NCBI GenBank assembly: GCA_049680295.1 | Contig: JBAUHN010000044.1 | Location: 1 to 17,328 of the forward strand | Direction of reading: 5' to 3' | Origin: JBAUHN01 sp049680295 | GTDB lineage: Bacteria; Pseudomonadota; Alphaproteobacteria; Rhodobacterales; Rhodobacteraceae | DNA length: 17,328 nt | Part shown: positions 6,625 to 15,000 of the stretch, piece by piece | Layout: every line of letters starts with the position of its first letter | How positions within the stretch are numbered: the stretch's first letter is position 1 | Translations under genes and position numbers: made by a program | Notes under the pieces: model-generated | What the model saw: the letters and a program-made list of their open reading frames with translations, nothing else | The model's database searches: none | What the model was told of the DNA's origin: nothing

Positions 6625-7031
6625 TTTCGCAACGCCTTTGCCAAGGACTGCTCAATTGCAGTGGCAAGTTCGCGCCTGGCATCCGCGCGCCTTTCGCTGT
6701 TGTTTCTATCTGCGACCATTTCTTCACTGACAGTCATTTTCCCGAACGCAATGCGAACTTGGCGGATGTGATGCTCTTTACGGGCTAAAACACGTGCAAG
6801 TTGCAGGTTTACCTCTGCCTTTGCGCGCCCGGCCCAGCTATGCCAGATTACGTCAGCGCCGATGCTGCGCATATCCTGGTGATCCTTTACGGCGGCGTCA
6901 CGTAACATGTTGTCAAGCCGCGCAAGTTCGGCCCGCAGCGATGCCTCTTCGGCCAAAAATCTTCCAAAGACCAATTGCTGTTGCTGATAGCGCAATTGCG
7001 TAACTTGATGCAGATCATCTAGCACAGTCAT
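6618..7031 (-). CDS. FliJ-like coiled-coil protein, putative flagellar export chaperone
   Basis: The 137-residue product is highly charged and almost entirely helical by composition, without signal peptide or membrane segment. It starts MTVLDDLHQVTQLRYQQQQL and continues with coiled-coil-like stretches such as RAELARLDNMLRDAAVKDH and a C-terminal ADARRELATAIEQSLAKALR. FliJ, the central stalk of the FliI ring, has this size and character and poor sequence conservation. No FliJ is found next to fliI, so this is the best candidate here. It is the last gene of the flhA-fliR-flhB block and overlaps flhB as ATGA (7028-7031). Its stop overlaps the convergent FliL-type gene by 7 bases. Function is inferred from context and shape, not from firm motifs. 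Confidence 0.55.
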   Translation of the reverse strand: MTVLDDLHQVTQLRYQQQQLVFGRFLAEEASLRAELARLDNMLRDAAVKDHQDMRSIGADVIWHSWAGRAKAEVNLQLARVLARKEHHIRQVRIAFGKMTVSEEMVADRNNSERRADARRELATAIEQSLAKALRNQ

Positions 7032-8110
7032 TGGCGCGCCTTTGCGCGTTGACGCATGGATTCCGCAAACCTAATTGCGGCCGCAACGGCGCGGAAATGA
7101 TCGACCGCGATCTGCGATCCGATATCGGTTGTCGCGTGAAGTGCGCGTGCTGTTGGCGGATCGCTGTGAATGGGCACGGCCGCACCTGCAGCAACTTCGC
7201 GTATTTTCAATGCAATTTCGTCCACACCTTTTGCGACACAAGCCGGTGCTTCTCCGGGCAAGCGGCTCCATTTGAGTGCTACGGCAAAATGGGTTGGGTT
7301 CACGATGACAACATCGGCTGTTGGAACATCCGCCATCATCTGCGAATTCGCGATTTCCATGGCGCGTTGGCGGCGCTGTTGTTTCATATGTGGATCGCCT
7401 TCGGCATCCTTGTTTTCGTCGCTGATTTCCTTGCGCGACATCATGTTTTTGCGCCGATGTTCGTGATGCTGCCACAGTGCATCAATGGCGCCGATTGCCC
7501 CGGAAATCAGAACTACCGCGAACAGAAACGCCATTCCGATCTTGGCCAAAAGCGCGACAACGATCCGGGGTTCCGCCTGCATCACGATGATCATATCGCC
7601 AAGCCACGTGTTGATGAAAAAGCCCAAACAAACTGAATAAATTATCAGTTTGGTGAAGCTTTTGGAGAATTCAAAAAGGCCTGAGCGCCCAAATTTGTTC
7701 TTGGCGTTAGAGATCACGGAAATGCGCGACAGTTTTGGCTCCAGTTTTGACGGGGCGAATACGATGCCGCGCATCACGACCAATGTCCCAAGAACCGCCA
7801 GTGCGGGCAGCGCGAAAATTGGCGTGATCGCGGTGGCCACACTTTGTATGGCACCAAAGGCTGGGGCGGACGCGCCGCTGAAAAACAGCTTGGACATCTC
7901 GTTTGACTGATCGATCATGACCATCAACGCCGTGCCCAGCGTCGTAATGCTGCCCGCGCCTGCTATCAAAAAGGCCAACAACAAACCGATGTACCCGGCA
8001 GCAGTCAAAAGGTCTGTTGACCGCGCAATCTCGCCTTTTTCGCGCGCTTTTTTCAGCTTTTGTGGGGTCGGTTCAAAAGGCTTGTCTGTGTCGTCGTTTT
8101 GCCCGCTCAT
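7028..8110 (-). CDS. flhB: Flagellar export switch protein FlhB
   Basis: FlhB is an inner-membrane export protein whose cytoplasmic domain switches export specificity from rod/hook to filament substrates after self-cleavage. The 360-residue product has the family N-terminal amphipathic stretch PFEPTPQKLKKAREKGEIAR at 11-30. Four membrane segments follow (about 33-53, 92-117, 150-170 and 183-210). Next is the linker SRKEISDENKDAEGDPHMKQ at 225-244 and the autocleavage motif NPTH at 271-274, so the cleavage site is intact. The C-terminal AVPIHSDPPTARALHATTDI is also typical. Overlaps of 4 bases with both fliR and the FliJ-like gene indicate coupling. Confidence 0.96.
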   Translation of the reverse strand: MSGQNDDTDKPFEPTPQKLKKAREKGEIARSTDLLTAAGYIGLLLAFLIAGAGSITTLGTALMVMIDQSNEMSKLFFSGASAPAFGAIQSVATAITPIFALPALAVLGTLVVMRGIVFAPSKLEPKLSRISVISNAKNKFGRSGLFEFSKSFTKLIIYSVCLGFFINTWLGDMIIVMQAEPRIVVALLAKIGMAFLFAVVLISGAIGAIDALWQHHEHRRKNMMSRKEISDENKDAEGDPHMKQQRRQRAMEIANSQMMADVPTADVVIVNPTHFAVALKWSRLPGEAPACVAKGVDEIALKIREVAAGAAVPIHSDPPTARALHATTDIGSQIAVDHFRAVAAAIRFAESMRQRAKARQ

Positions 8111-8877
8111 CTTGTCACACCAAAAGGATTTGCCAGAAATCCGTCAAGAGCGGCCATCCACACTCCAAGTATCATCGGCGAGGCGATGCACAACATTGCC
8201 AACCCACCTGCTGTAATCAACGGGGCGCCAACGAATGCAACCATAAGCTGCGGCATCGCCTTATTGATGACGCCAAGGGCCAGATTGTACAAAACGGACA
8301 AAATCACGAATGGCGCTGCCAGCGTAAAGGCCAAAGCAAAGGCCCGGCTGACCTGAGCGACACCCCATTCAGACAAAATGGATGCGTCTGGAAACTGCCC
8401 CATTGGCAGCACGTCGTAAGACAAAATCACCAATTGTGCCGCCTTTACATGCAATCCGGACATGACGGCCAACGCAATTGAGGCGACGATCAGGACGTAT
8501 CCAATGGCTGGTAATGGCTCCGCGGCGGCTCCGCCCAAAATTTGTGACAATGAGGTAGATTGCGCCGCAATTGCCCCTGCGGTTTGCAAAGCCAACACCA
8601 ACAATCGCAGTCCCAATCCCATTGCCAGTCCGGTCAGTATTTCCGTCAAGATCAATCGCGCGGCCATACTGAAATTCGGGTCAGCAACTGCAGGTGTAAC
8701 GGCCGGTGCAATGATGGATGTAAAGGCAAGCGCGATGGCCAGTTTGATCCGCACAGGAACTGACTGTTCGCCAAATGCGGGCAATAGGGCAGCCACTGCT
8801 GCAACCCGCAGAAATACGACAAATCCGTGCCACAACATGGATTGTATGACAGGTGTCAGCTCAGCCAGCGGGGTCAT
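8107..8877 (-). CDS. fliR: Flagellar export gate protein FliR
   Basis: FliR is the single-copy inner-membrane subunit of the FliP-FliQ-FliR gate. The 256-residue product is nearly all hydrophobic, with about six membrane-associated segments, and has family features such as GFVVFLRVAAVAALLPAFGE near the N-terminus, VPVRIKLAIALAFTSIIAP, and LILTEILTGLAMGLGLRL. Length is typical. The start overlaps the end of flhA as ATGA (8874-8877) and its end overlaps flhB in the same way (8107-8110), so flhA, fliR and flhB are translated as a coupled unit. Its partner fliQ is in the plus-strand rod operon of the same window. Confidence 0.95.
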   Translation of the reverse strand: MTPLAELTPVIQSMLWHGFVVFLRVAAVAALLPAFGEQSVPVRIKLAIALAFTSIIAPAVTPAVADPNFSMAARLILTEILTGLAMGLGLRLLVLALQTAGAIAAQSTSLSQILGGAAAEPLPAIGYVLIVASIALAVMSGLHVKAAQLVILSYDVLPMGQFPDASILSEWGVAQVSRAFALAFTLAAPFVILSVLYNLALGVINKAMPQLMVAFVGAPLITAGGLAMLCIASPMILGVWMAALDGFLANPFGVTR

Positions 8878-10958
8878 GCAGCGACCATACCAACCAGCGA
8901 GGGGCGCGCATCCAGGCCAATTTCTTCGAACGAAAGCACTGGATTGGTGATGCCCTTCGCGCGCATTACGGTGCGTAAGAAACGGCGCCGCCGGGAATTT
9001 GTCACAATAGCAGCATTGATGCCAATTTGGCTGGCGTCATGCAATTTCGCCGACATTGCATCGCCTAATTTGTTGAACACATCCGGGGGCAAGGCGATGT
9101 CCAGCCCACGTTCCGCCTCGATCTGATATGTCGCAAATGTTTCTTCCCATTCCGGCGCCAGCTGGATCAATGGCACAGTGCCGTCCTCGCGCCGCAATTC
9201 GGCCACCAGCTGAAATCCAAGCCGTTGGCGCACATGTTCACATATCGCTTCGATCTGGGCGTTTTGCCCGCGTGCTTCGGCCGTTGCCTCTAGTATTAAC
9301 GGCAGGTTGCGAACCGATACCTGTTCGTCGAGCAACAACCGAAGCACCGAGTGCAAAACATCCACAGGCACTTTGTCCGGTATCATCTCATCGAGCAATT
9401 TGCGGTTTGCCTCTGCGCGTGGCGGGTCGGAAATATTCACCATTTCAGCAAGCAGTCGTCGCAGTGACTTCAGCGTCAGCAAGCGGCTAAAGTTACGTTT
9501 GACCGTTTCCAGCAAATGGGTCGCCAGAATTTCCGCAGGTGTCACAATGGTAATTCCGGTCAGTGCGGCCTGTTCCTGATCGCGGCTGTTGATCCATCGC
9601 GCCGGGGCACCGTAGACAGGTTCGGTGGTGTTCGGACCATCCGGCAATGTCGTCGGGTTCTCGGGGATCAATGCCAAAACCTGATCCGGGTTCAGTTGGG
9701 CGCGCGCCTGTTCAACGCCGTGGATGCGCAAGACATATGTCCCGATCGGCAATCCAGGATGATCCGTCAGTCGGATTTCGGGCAGAATAATGCCAAAAAC
9801 AGAAGCAACATGTGTGCGCATATTGGCAATGCGCGCATCTAACCCTGTGCCAGGATCCAGCACCATATTCACCAGATCAGGTGCAAATTCGACGTGGATG
9901 TCGTCCAGTTCCAGAATGTCCCCAAGTGATTTTTCGGGCGACGCAGACAATTCTTCGGTTTGGACATCTGATTGGGCTGCCTCGTGGCGTGTCTTTTTGT
10001 GCATCATATACGCCGCCGCCCCCAACAATCCTCCGCCTGCGATAAATGGCGTGAAAGGCAACCCCGGAAACAGCGCAAACATGACCATTAAAAATGCCAC
10101 GGTGGCCAAGGCAGAAGGGTGTCGTCCCAACTGGCTAAAAACGGCCAAATCAGTGGCCCCGCGTGCCCCCCCCCGTGCCAAAAGCAATGCCGACGCAATG
10201 GATATGACCACGGCGGGAATTTGGCTGACCAGGCCATCTCCGACGGTCAATATAGCGTATGTTTCAAAGGCCTGAGATAATGGCATGCCATGGACTGCAA
10301 TGCCCATGATCAGGCCAGCGACCAAGTTTAAAAGCGTGATTAACAAGCCGGCAACTGCATCGCCTTTCACAAATTTTGACGCACCATCCAGAGAGCCAAA
10401 AAAGGTGGTTTCTTGCTGTTCAAGTTCCCGCCTTTCCTTTGCCTCCTGGTGGGTGATCGCGCCGGCAGACATATCACTGTCGATCGCCATTTGTTTCCCG
10501 GGCATTCCATCCAGTGCAAATCGTGCGCCAACTTCGGCCATTCTGGTGGCACCTTTGGTGATCACCATGAAATTCACAATGAGCAGAACGCAAAACACCA
10601 CCAACCCAAGAAACACACTGCCGCCCATGACGAATTGGGCAAAGCCTTCGATTACGTCACCTGCTGCGTTTGTTCCGGTGTGGCCTTGTCCAATAATCAA
10701 TTTGGTGGACGACACATTCAATGACAGCCGCAACATCAGCGATGCCAATAGGATGGTTGGAAAGGCGGAAAAATCCAATGGCCGTTCGATGAACAAAGTT
10801 ATGGTGAAAATCAGGATTGCCAAGGCAAAAGACGTAGCTAACCCAACATCAAGAACCCAGGCTGGCATCGGCAAAATCATCATGACGATGACCGCCATCA
10901 AGGCGATTGCCAAGGCAATGGTAGGGCTAAAGAAGATCTTAGTTGATAGATTTTCCAT
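8874..10958 (-). CDS. flhA: Flagellar export protein FlhA
   Basis: FlhA is the large export-gate subunit: an N-terminal membrane half thought to conduct protons, and a C-terminal cytoplasmic ring that docks chaperone-substrate complexes. The 694-residue product has normal length. The N-terminal half carries several membrane segments, the LRLSLNVSSTKLIIGQG stretch at about 76-92, and the FHIPEP-family signature GARFALDGMPGKQMAIDSDM at 144-163. It also has SLDGASKFVKGDAVAG at about 189-204. The soluble C-terminal part begins after about residue 325. A run of nine G (minus strand; 10166-10174) falls near residue 262 and is in frame. The gene follows the lytic transglycosylase by 11 bases and overlaps fliR by 4. 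Confidence 0.97.
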   Translation of the reverse strand: MENLSTKIFFSPTIALAIALMAVIVMMILPMPAWVLDVGLATSFALAILIFTITLFIERPLDFSAFPTILLASLMLRLSLNVSSTKLIIGQGHTGTNAAGDVIEGFAQFVMGGSVFLGLVVFCVLLIVNFMVITKGATRMAEVGARFALDGMPGKQMAIDSDMSAGAITHQEAKERRELEQQETTFFGSLDGASKFVKGDAVAGLLITLLNLVAGLIMGIAVHGMPLSQAFETYAILTVGDGLVSQIPAVVISIASALLLARGGARGATDLAVFSQLGRHPSALATVAFLMVMFALFPGLPFTPFIAGGGLLGAAAYMMHKKTRHEAAQSDVQTEELSASPEKSLGDILELDDIHVEFAPDLVNMVLDPGTGLDARIANMRTHVASVFGIILPEIRLTDHPGLPIGTYVLRIHGVEQARAQLNPDQVLALIPENPTTLPDGPNTTEPVYGAPARWINSRDQEQAALTGITIVTPAEILATHLLETVKRNFSRLLTLKSLRRLLAEMVNISDPPRAEANRKLLDEMIPDKVPVDVLHSVLRLLLDEQVSVRNLPLILEATAEARGQNAQIEAICEHVRQRLGFQLVAELRREDGTVPLIQLAPEWEETFATYQIEAERGLDIALPPDVFNKLGDAMSAKLHDASQIGINAAIVTNSRRRRFLRTVMRAKGITNPVLSFEEIGLDARPSLVGMVAA
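10166..10174 (-). repeat. Nine-base poly-G tract inside flhA
   Basis: Nine consecutive C on the plus strand, read as G on the coding strand, encode part of the Arg-Gly-Gly-Ala segment of FlhA near residue 262. The reading frame is intact at this length. A gain or loss of one base would shift the frame and truncate FlhA before its cytoplasmic domain. Confidence 0.95.
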
Positions 10959-10969
10959 GCGACTATGCC

Positions 10970-11716
10970 TTAGTTTTTGCCCCGAGGGGCGAATAAATTC
11001 AAAGCCGCCGAAGACCCTAATGGTACAAGCGAGCCTAAATGTGGTTTGCGGGCCTGCACACGCAAGAGCGGAAACGAGTTCGTATGACTTTGGTTTTCGG
11101 AGACTTGCGTTATGCCGTCTGCAAACTCGGATTGGGTCGCGTAGATTTCGTTGAATCTCGCTATGTATTTATTGGCGTATTTTTCGGTGCGGGAATGATA
11201 GGCGCCTGCCGCCTTGGACCAATCGCCAAGTTCTCTGTGCAACGATGCAATGAATTTGGCGGCGTATCGGGCGTTTAATACTGGATCAAACATGTCTTCG
11301 ACCGAAGCAAACGCTTGTCCGTGCCATTTGTAGTTTATCTGAAAACAACCAACGTCAAAGCTGCGCGCGCCATGTCCCATTTTTTCACGAACAAACGCCT
11401 TTGCTTCATTTTCAGTCTCAAACCAGACACCCTTGCCTTGCATATTGACGGTCCAGGCCCAGGGCTGAAGAGTGCCACCGCGTTTTCGCCCGGTTTCGGT
11501 ACGCGTGATTGCACGCATGACGGACAGGGGAACACCTGATTCAGCGGCAACCTTGACGGCAGCGTCATCGCAAATTGATGATGCCTGTGGCATTGCAAAG
11601 GTAGGCGCTGGAGAAACGAAGGGCAAAAAGGGAAAAAGCGCGCACAGAAGTTGCGGCCGAAAAATGGCATATCGAAAATATGGCCTTGGCAATTCGAACC
11701 TCATTGACTGGCGCAT
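10970..11716 (-). CDS. Flagellar-type lytic transglycosylase (SLT domain)
   Basis: The product is a secreted muramidase-like enzyme that probably opens the peptidoglycan so the rod can pass. It has a signal peptide with the hydrophobic core at about 23-40 and likely cleavage after TFA at 41. The SLT fold follows: VPLSVMRAITRTETGRK with the presumed catalytic Glu74, then LQPWAWTVNMQGKGVWF, SFDVGCFQINYKWHGQAF, and LGDWSKAAGAYHSRTEKYAN. Length is 248 residues. Similar genes are SltF in Rhodobacter sphaeroides and PleA in Caulobacter, both tied to flagellar assembly; orthology is not shown here. It lies 11 bases upstream of flhA and 80 bases after the repeat-protein gene. An alternative ATG exists at 11704, 4 codons inside. 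Confidence 0.85.
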   Translation of the reverse strand: MRQSMRFELPRPYFRYAIFRPQLLCALFPFLPFVSPAPTFAMPQASSICDDAAVKVAAESGVPLSVMRAITRTETGRKRGGTLQPWAWTVNMQGKGVWFETENEAKAFVREKMGHGARSFDVGCFQINYKWHGQAFASVEDMFDPVLNARYAAKFIASLHRELGDWSKAAGAYHSRTEKYANKYIARFNEIYATQSEFADGITQVSENQSHTNSFPLLRVQARKPHLGSLVPLGSSAALNLFAPRGKN

Positions 11717-11796
11717 TCTGCGACTGTGTCATTGGTATCCATGCGAAGTTTATTTAGTGTGACCAGAGCTCGGAAATTCGTCTCAATCCTGAAAAA
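11717..11796 (-). promoter_or_regulatory. Spacer before the transglycosylase-flhA-fliR-flhB block
   Basis: This 80-base gap is one of the two longest breaks in the minus-strand run and could hold a promoter for the export genes. It contains an AT-rich stretch (AACTTCG and ACTAAATAAA on the minus strand). I see no CtrA-like box, no clear -35/-10 pair and no terminator hairpin, so the assignment is weak. Confidence 0.25.
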
Positions 11797-14061
11797 TCAC
11801 GGCTGGTCTTGAACAATAACAGATGTGTCTGACAACAATTGATCAATCACGGCTCTGGCGTTACGGCTTTGATCCAGAATGCTGTTCGATTTTGCAAGCA
11901 GACCTGCGCCCGGTTCGTTGGGTTTCTCGTTGCTTTTGAATTGCGCACTTATCGGCCCAAAAACTGCAGTTTCATCCGGGATCAAAGTTGCCCAATCCTC
12001 TGCCAACCACGCTGCTTCGATTGCCTCTTGTTCATCCTGTGCCGATATCAACAGCGACTGAGCAGCTACATTGTCGCCAGACAGCAATCGCGCCTGCGCG
12101 CGCAACCGATCTATGTCTGGGCCATGCAAGCCAGTAAGCGCCGCTTCTGCCCGCTGCGGCTGATCCTTAGACAATGCGATTTTTGCCACCAGTTTCCAAT
12201 ATTTATCCGTCCGACTGTCGGCCTTTACGGCGTCCAGATAGACGCCAGATTCGCCAAAAAACCCAAGCTCGTACAAGCGCGTAGCGACATCCAACGACAC
12301 ATCGGAAGACGCAACTGAATGAAATTCAGCGCCCTCATCCAATACGTACCCCAAAAAGGCCATATCATTCGCCTGTTGGGTGATCTCAGCCAAAACATTT
12401 GAACCTAGGTCACGTCCCCGATCTATACCGTCGATACTTTGGATCTCACCCAATGCTTTGATGGCGCCTGGAAATTGCGCGGATCTGGCCAACGCCAACA
12501 CATGCGCGCGCCGCAAATCTGGTGCTAGGTCGTGGTTTTTATACTCTTGGGCATATGCGCCGGCGAGCATCGTCGTCTCAACTGGAATCGGCTGGCCATT
12601 CTCGATGTGACTTTGCACAAGTTTGATCAAGGCTTTCGGGGATTGCGACGAACCGCTTTCCACGACCTTGTTAAGCAAATCTGCCGCAGCACCTTGCCGG
12701 CCTTTTTCGATGTCTACGCTGGCCTGTGCAAGTTCGGCGTCCGGCGCAGGTTCCAATGGCAGTCGGTCAATGTTGCGCAAGGCGATTGCGGCGTTTTTTA
12801 CATCCCCCAGGGCCAATAGAATGTTGCTGAGTTCCGGCGCGATAATCAGGCGCAGATGTTGGGGCAATCTTGCCAGCGCGCGGGTGGCGGCTTTTGCATC
12901 ATATTGCAGATCTGCTGACGCAGGATCTGTCGCCAACAAGGACCACAAAGCGAAATCCGAATCGCAATGTGCCAATGACGCAAGCGCATCATGAGGCGGG
13001 CCCTGTTCAAAGATGGCCGCCAAGCCCTGCAAGTATGGGGTGTCTCGCGCGAGTGACGGGGAAAGTGCAAGTGTCTGTCTGGCCTCAGCACCAAATCCGA
13101 AAAACAGATACAATCGCGCGAGCTTTATCGCGGCGCTGGTATTCAATTCGTCAAATTCACCAACAAGTCCCTGCCGAGCTTGCCCGATTTGATCGGCAAA
13201 AGGCTGATCTGTCCCCCATGCCGGGATATCTACAGCATCCGGGTTCGGGCAGGTTTTTTGAGTGTTCTCAACCACCTCGACATCTCGCCCCGGCACATCT
13301 TGGCTGGATGTCACGCGCATTTGCCGCACGCGCGCTTCGGGATCGGTGCTTATGGCGAGGGGTTTAATTGTCGGTGGCGAATCGACCTGTGTCCCTGTTG
13401 AGGATGTGGGTATTGCGGGTTCTTTCTGGATGTCGGACGTTACTGGCATCAGTAATCCCAGCGTTGAAGCCTCGCCGATACCCTGCGCAAGCCGGTCTCG
13501 GGTTTCATCCAATATCATGTCATGCGCCGCAACATCCGCGTCCGTATTTTCCGGTTTACCGGTAGCGGACCCGGACGGATGGCCCGCGATGTTTTGAACG
13601 TATGCCTGCGGTTGGTTGATTGACCATAATAAGTCCCCATATTGAAATTGGTGACCGGCGCTGGCTTTTTTTTTCTGCGGCGGTCGAACCGGCGTGACAG
13701 CAGCCTTAGAATCATCGGCGATATCGACAATCAAGACCCGGTTTCGGTCCAATAACGCGGTAACTTTACATGGGCAGTTCGTGACCAACGCAAGCTCGGA
13801 CGGACCTGACGAAATGGACTGCAGCCGCGTGCGCGGGATCCGCGCGAAAACCGATCCGGTGTCAAACCCTTCTGAATGACCCAAAAAACGGACTGTATGG
13901 GTGCCATTTTCCTGTTCCAATGTCCAACCAACCCCATCGGGCAAACGCATAACCAACCGGGCAAAGGTTTCATGCTCACCCGAACGCACGGAAATCGGTG
14001 CGGCACAAAGGACAGCGGGAAGAAAAAAGCACACCAAAAAAGCACAGGTCAACCGACGCAT
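11797..14061 (-). CDS. Large periplasmic helical-repeat protein, putative MotC/MotK-like motor accessory
   Basis: This is a 754-residue protein. The start at 14061 is chosen because the ATG overlaps the motA stop as TGATG, is preceded by AAGGGG, and gives a clean signal peptide (MRRLTCAFLVCFFLPAVLCA, cleavage near 20-21). A further upstream ATG at 14124 lies inside motA. The mature N-terminus resembles a small beta domain (ARLVMRLPDGVGWTLEQENG through VLIVDIAD) and contains an NCPCK pair of cysteines. A long polar, Pro/Ser/Thr-rich linker covers about 120-290. The rest is alpha-helical with TPR-like periodicity, for example ALGDVKNAAIALRNIDRLPL. The position between motA and the transglycosylase, together with a nearby MotE-like gene, suggests a periplasmic stator partner like rhizobial MotC or the TPR-containing MotK described for Rhodobacter (recalled, not checked). 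No enzymatic motif is seen. Confidence 0.75.
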   Translation of the reverse strand: MRRLTCAFLVCFFLPAVLCAAPISVRSGEHETFARLVMRLPDGVGWTLEQENGTHTVRFLGHSEGFDTGSVFARIPRTRLQSISSGPSELALVTNCPCKVTALLDRNRVLIVDIADDSKAAVTPVRPPQKKKASAGHQFQYGDLLWSINQPQAYVQNIAGHPSGSATGKPENTDADVAAHDMILDETRDRLAQGIGEASTLGLLMPVTSDIQKEPAIPTSSTGTQVDSPPTIKPLAISTDPEARVRQMRVTSSQDVPGRDVEVVENTQKTCPNPDAVDIPAWGTDQPFADQIGQARQGLVGEFDELNTSAAIKLARLYLFFGFGAEARQTLALSPSLARDTPYLQGLAAIFEQGPPHDALASLAHCDSDFALWSLLATDPASADLQYDAKAATRALARLPQHLRLIIAPELSNILLALGDVKNAAIALRNIDRLPLEPAPDAELAQASVDIEKGRQGAAADLLNKVVESGSSQSPKALIKLVQSHIENGQPIPVETTMLAGAYAQEYKNHDLAPDLRRAHVLALARSAQFPGAIKALGEIQSIDGIDRGRDLGSNVLAEITQQANDMAFLGYVLDEGAEFHSVASSDVSLDVATRLYELGFFGESGVYLDAVKADSRTDKYWKLVAKIALSKDQPQRAEAALTGLHGPDIDRLRAQARLLSGDNVAAQSLLISAQDEQEAIEAAWLAEDWATLIPDETAVFGPISAQFKSNEKPNEPGAGLLAKSNSILDQSRNARAVIDQLLSDTSVIVQDQP
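13666..13674 (-). repeat. Nine-base poly-A tract inside the repeat-protein gene
   Basis: Nine T on the plus strand, read as A on the coding strand, encode the three lysines of PQKKKAS at residues 130-132 of the large periplasmic protein. It lies at the start of the flexible linker. The frame is intact at this length; slippage in DNA replication or transcription would truncate the protein just after its N-terminal domain. Confidence 0.95.
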
Positions 14062-14942
14062 CAGGCTGCCCCTTGCTTGACCGATTTTAGGGCGTCTTCC
14101 AGATCCGAGTAGCTGGGCCTGCATTGCGACGGCGTGTTCTGCCGACCAACCTCAATACAGATGTTGGTGGCGTGATTGTGCAAGTTCGCAACCAGAACTT
14201 CACGAATTAACTGATTGAAATGCGCGTCTTCCTCGGTGACGGTTTTGACCTTGGCCGCAAACGGCCCGACCAGCCCATAAGCCAAGAAAACCCCCAAAAA
14301 CGTCCCAACAAGCGCACCGCCAATCAACTTCCCCAAAATCTCGGGTGGCTGATCAATCGACCCCATGGTTTTGATAATGCCTAAAACGGCGGCGACAATT
14401 CCCAAAGCTGGCAAACCATCAGCCAGGGTTTGCAGGGCATGACTGGAATGCATGGCATGGTGCATGTTCGCCTCGATCCGTTTTTCAAGAACTTCCTCGA
14501 CCTGATGTGGGTCATCATAGTTCATCGAAGCCGATCTCATCGTGTCGCAAATCAGCGCAATGGTTTCTTTATCCGACGAAATCTTCGCATATTTCGAGAA
14601 AATATCCGAGGTTTCCGGTGCTTCAATATGTTCCTCGATTGCCACCGGATTTTGGCGTGCCAGACGGATCAATTCAAATAACAGACAGAGCAGATCACGG
14701 TAGTCTTCGTGTTTCCACTTAGGTCCTTTGAAAACTTTTCCGACATCTTTGATTGCATGTTTGATCGCGGGCATATCGTTGCTGATCAGGAACGCACCAA
14801 CACCGGCACCGCCGATCATCATAAACTCAAACGGGAGCGAGTGCAGGATGATCCCCATTTTGCCACCCGCGGCCAGATAGCCCCCAAACACCATCACAAA
14901 AATTGTAACTATTCCAACAACACCAATCATTGTGCGCCCCAT
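14061..14942 (-). CDS. motA: Flagellar stator protein MotA
   Basis: MotA forms the pentameric ring of the proton-driven stator and transmits torque to FliG. The 293-residue product has four membrane segments (about 5-25, 35-53, 174-193 and 205-227) and a large cytoplasmic loop. The loop contains FELIRLARQNPVAIEEH (89-105), with Arg93 and a nearby Glu matching the charged residues that contact FliG in Escherichia coli. Pro178 (GLPALGIVAA) and Pro227 (GLVGPFAA) match the two conserved prolines of the ion channel. No motB follows; instead the stop overlaps the start of the large repeat-protein gene as TGATG. A 58-base AT-rich spacer precedes the gene, and its ribosome binding site is weak. Confidence 0.95.
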   Translation of the reverse strand: MGRTMIGVVGIVTIFVMVFGGYLAAGGKMGIILHSLPFEFMMIGGAGVGAFLISNDMPAIKHAIKDVGKVFKGPKWKHEDYRDLLCLLFELIRLARQNPVAIEEHIEAPETSDIFSKYAKISSDKETIALICDTMRSASMNYDDPHQVEEVLEKRIEANMHHAMHSSHALQTLADGLPALGIVAAVLGIIKTMGSIDQPPEILGKLIGGALVGTFLGVFLAYGLVGPFAAKVKTVTEEDAHFNQLIREVLVANLHNHATNICIEVGRQNTPSQCRPSYSDLEDALKSVKQGAA

Positions 14943-15000
14943 TGCGATTTCATTCTTAAGATCAATGACAAACGGAGGTTAAAAATTCCTCAGGATGCTG

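Noticed and set aside
10285..11154. Plus-strand frame of 289 codons
   Set aside because: Antisense to flhA and the transglycosylase gene; its Ser/Pro/Asn-rich composition is typical of a reversed membrane-protein gene.
14062..14124. Upstream ATG that would lengthen the periplasmic repeat protein by 21 residues
   Set aside because: It lies inside motA, puts a polar stretch before the signal peptide, and the TGATG-coupled ATG at 14061 has a better ribosome binding site.
14943..15000. CtrA box upstream of motA
   Set aside because: Two TTAA tetramers are present but 19 bases apart, not seven, so the spacing does not fit.
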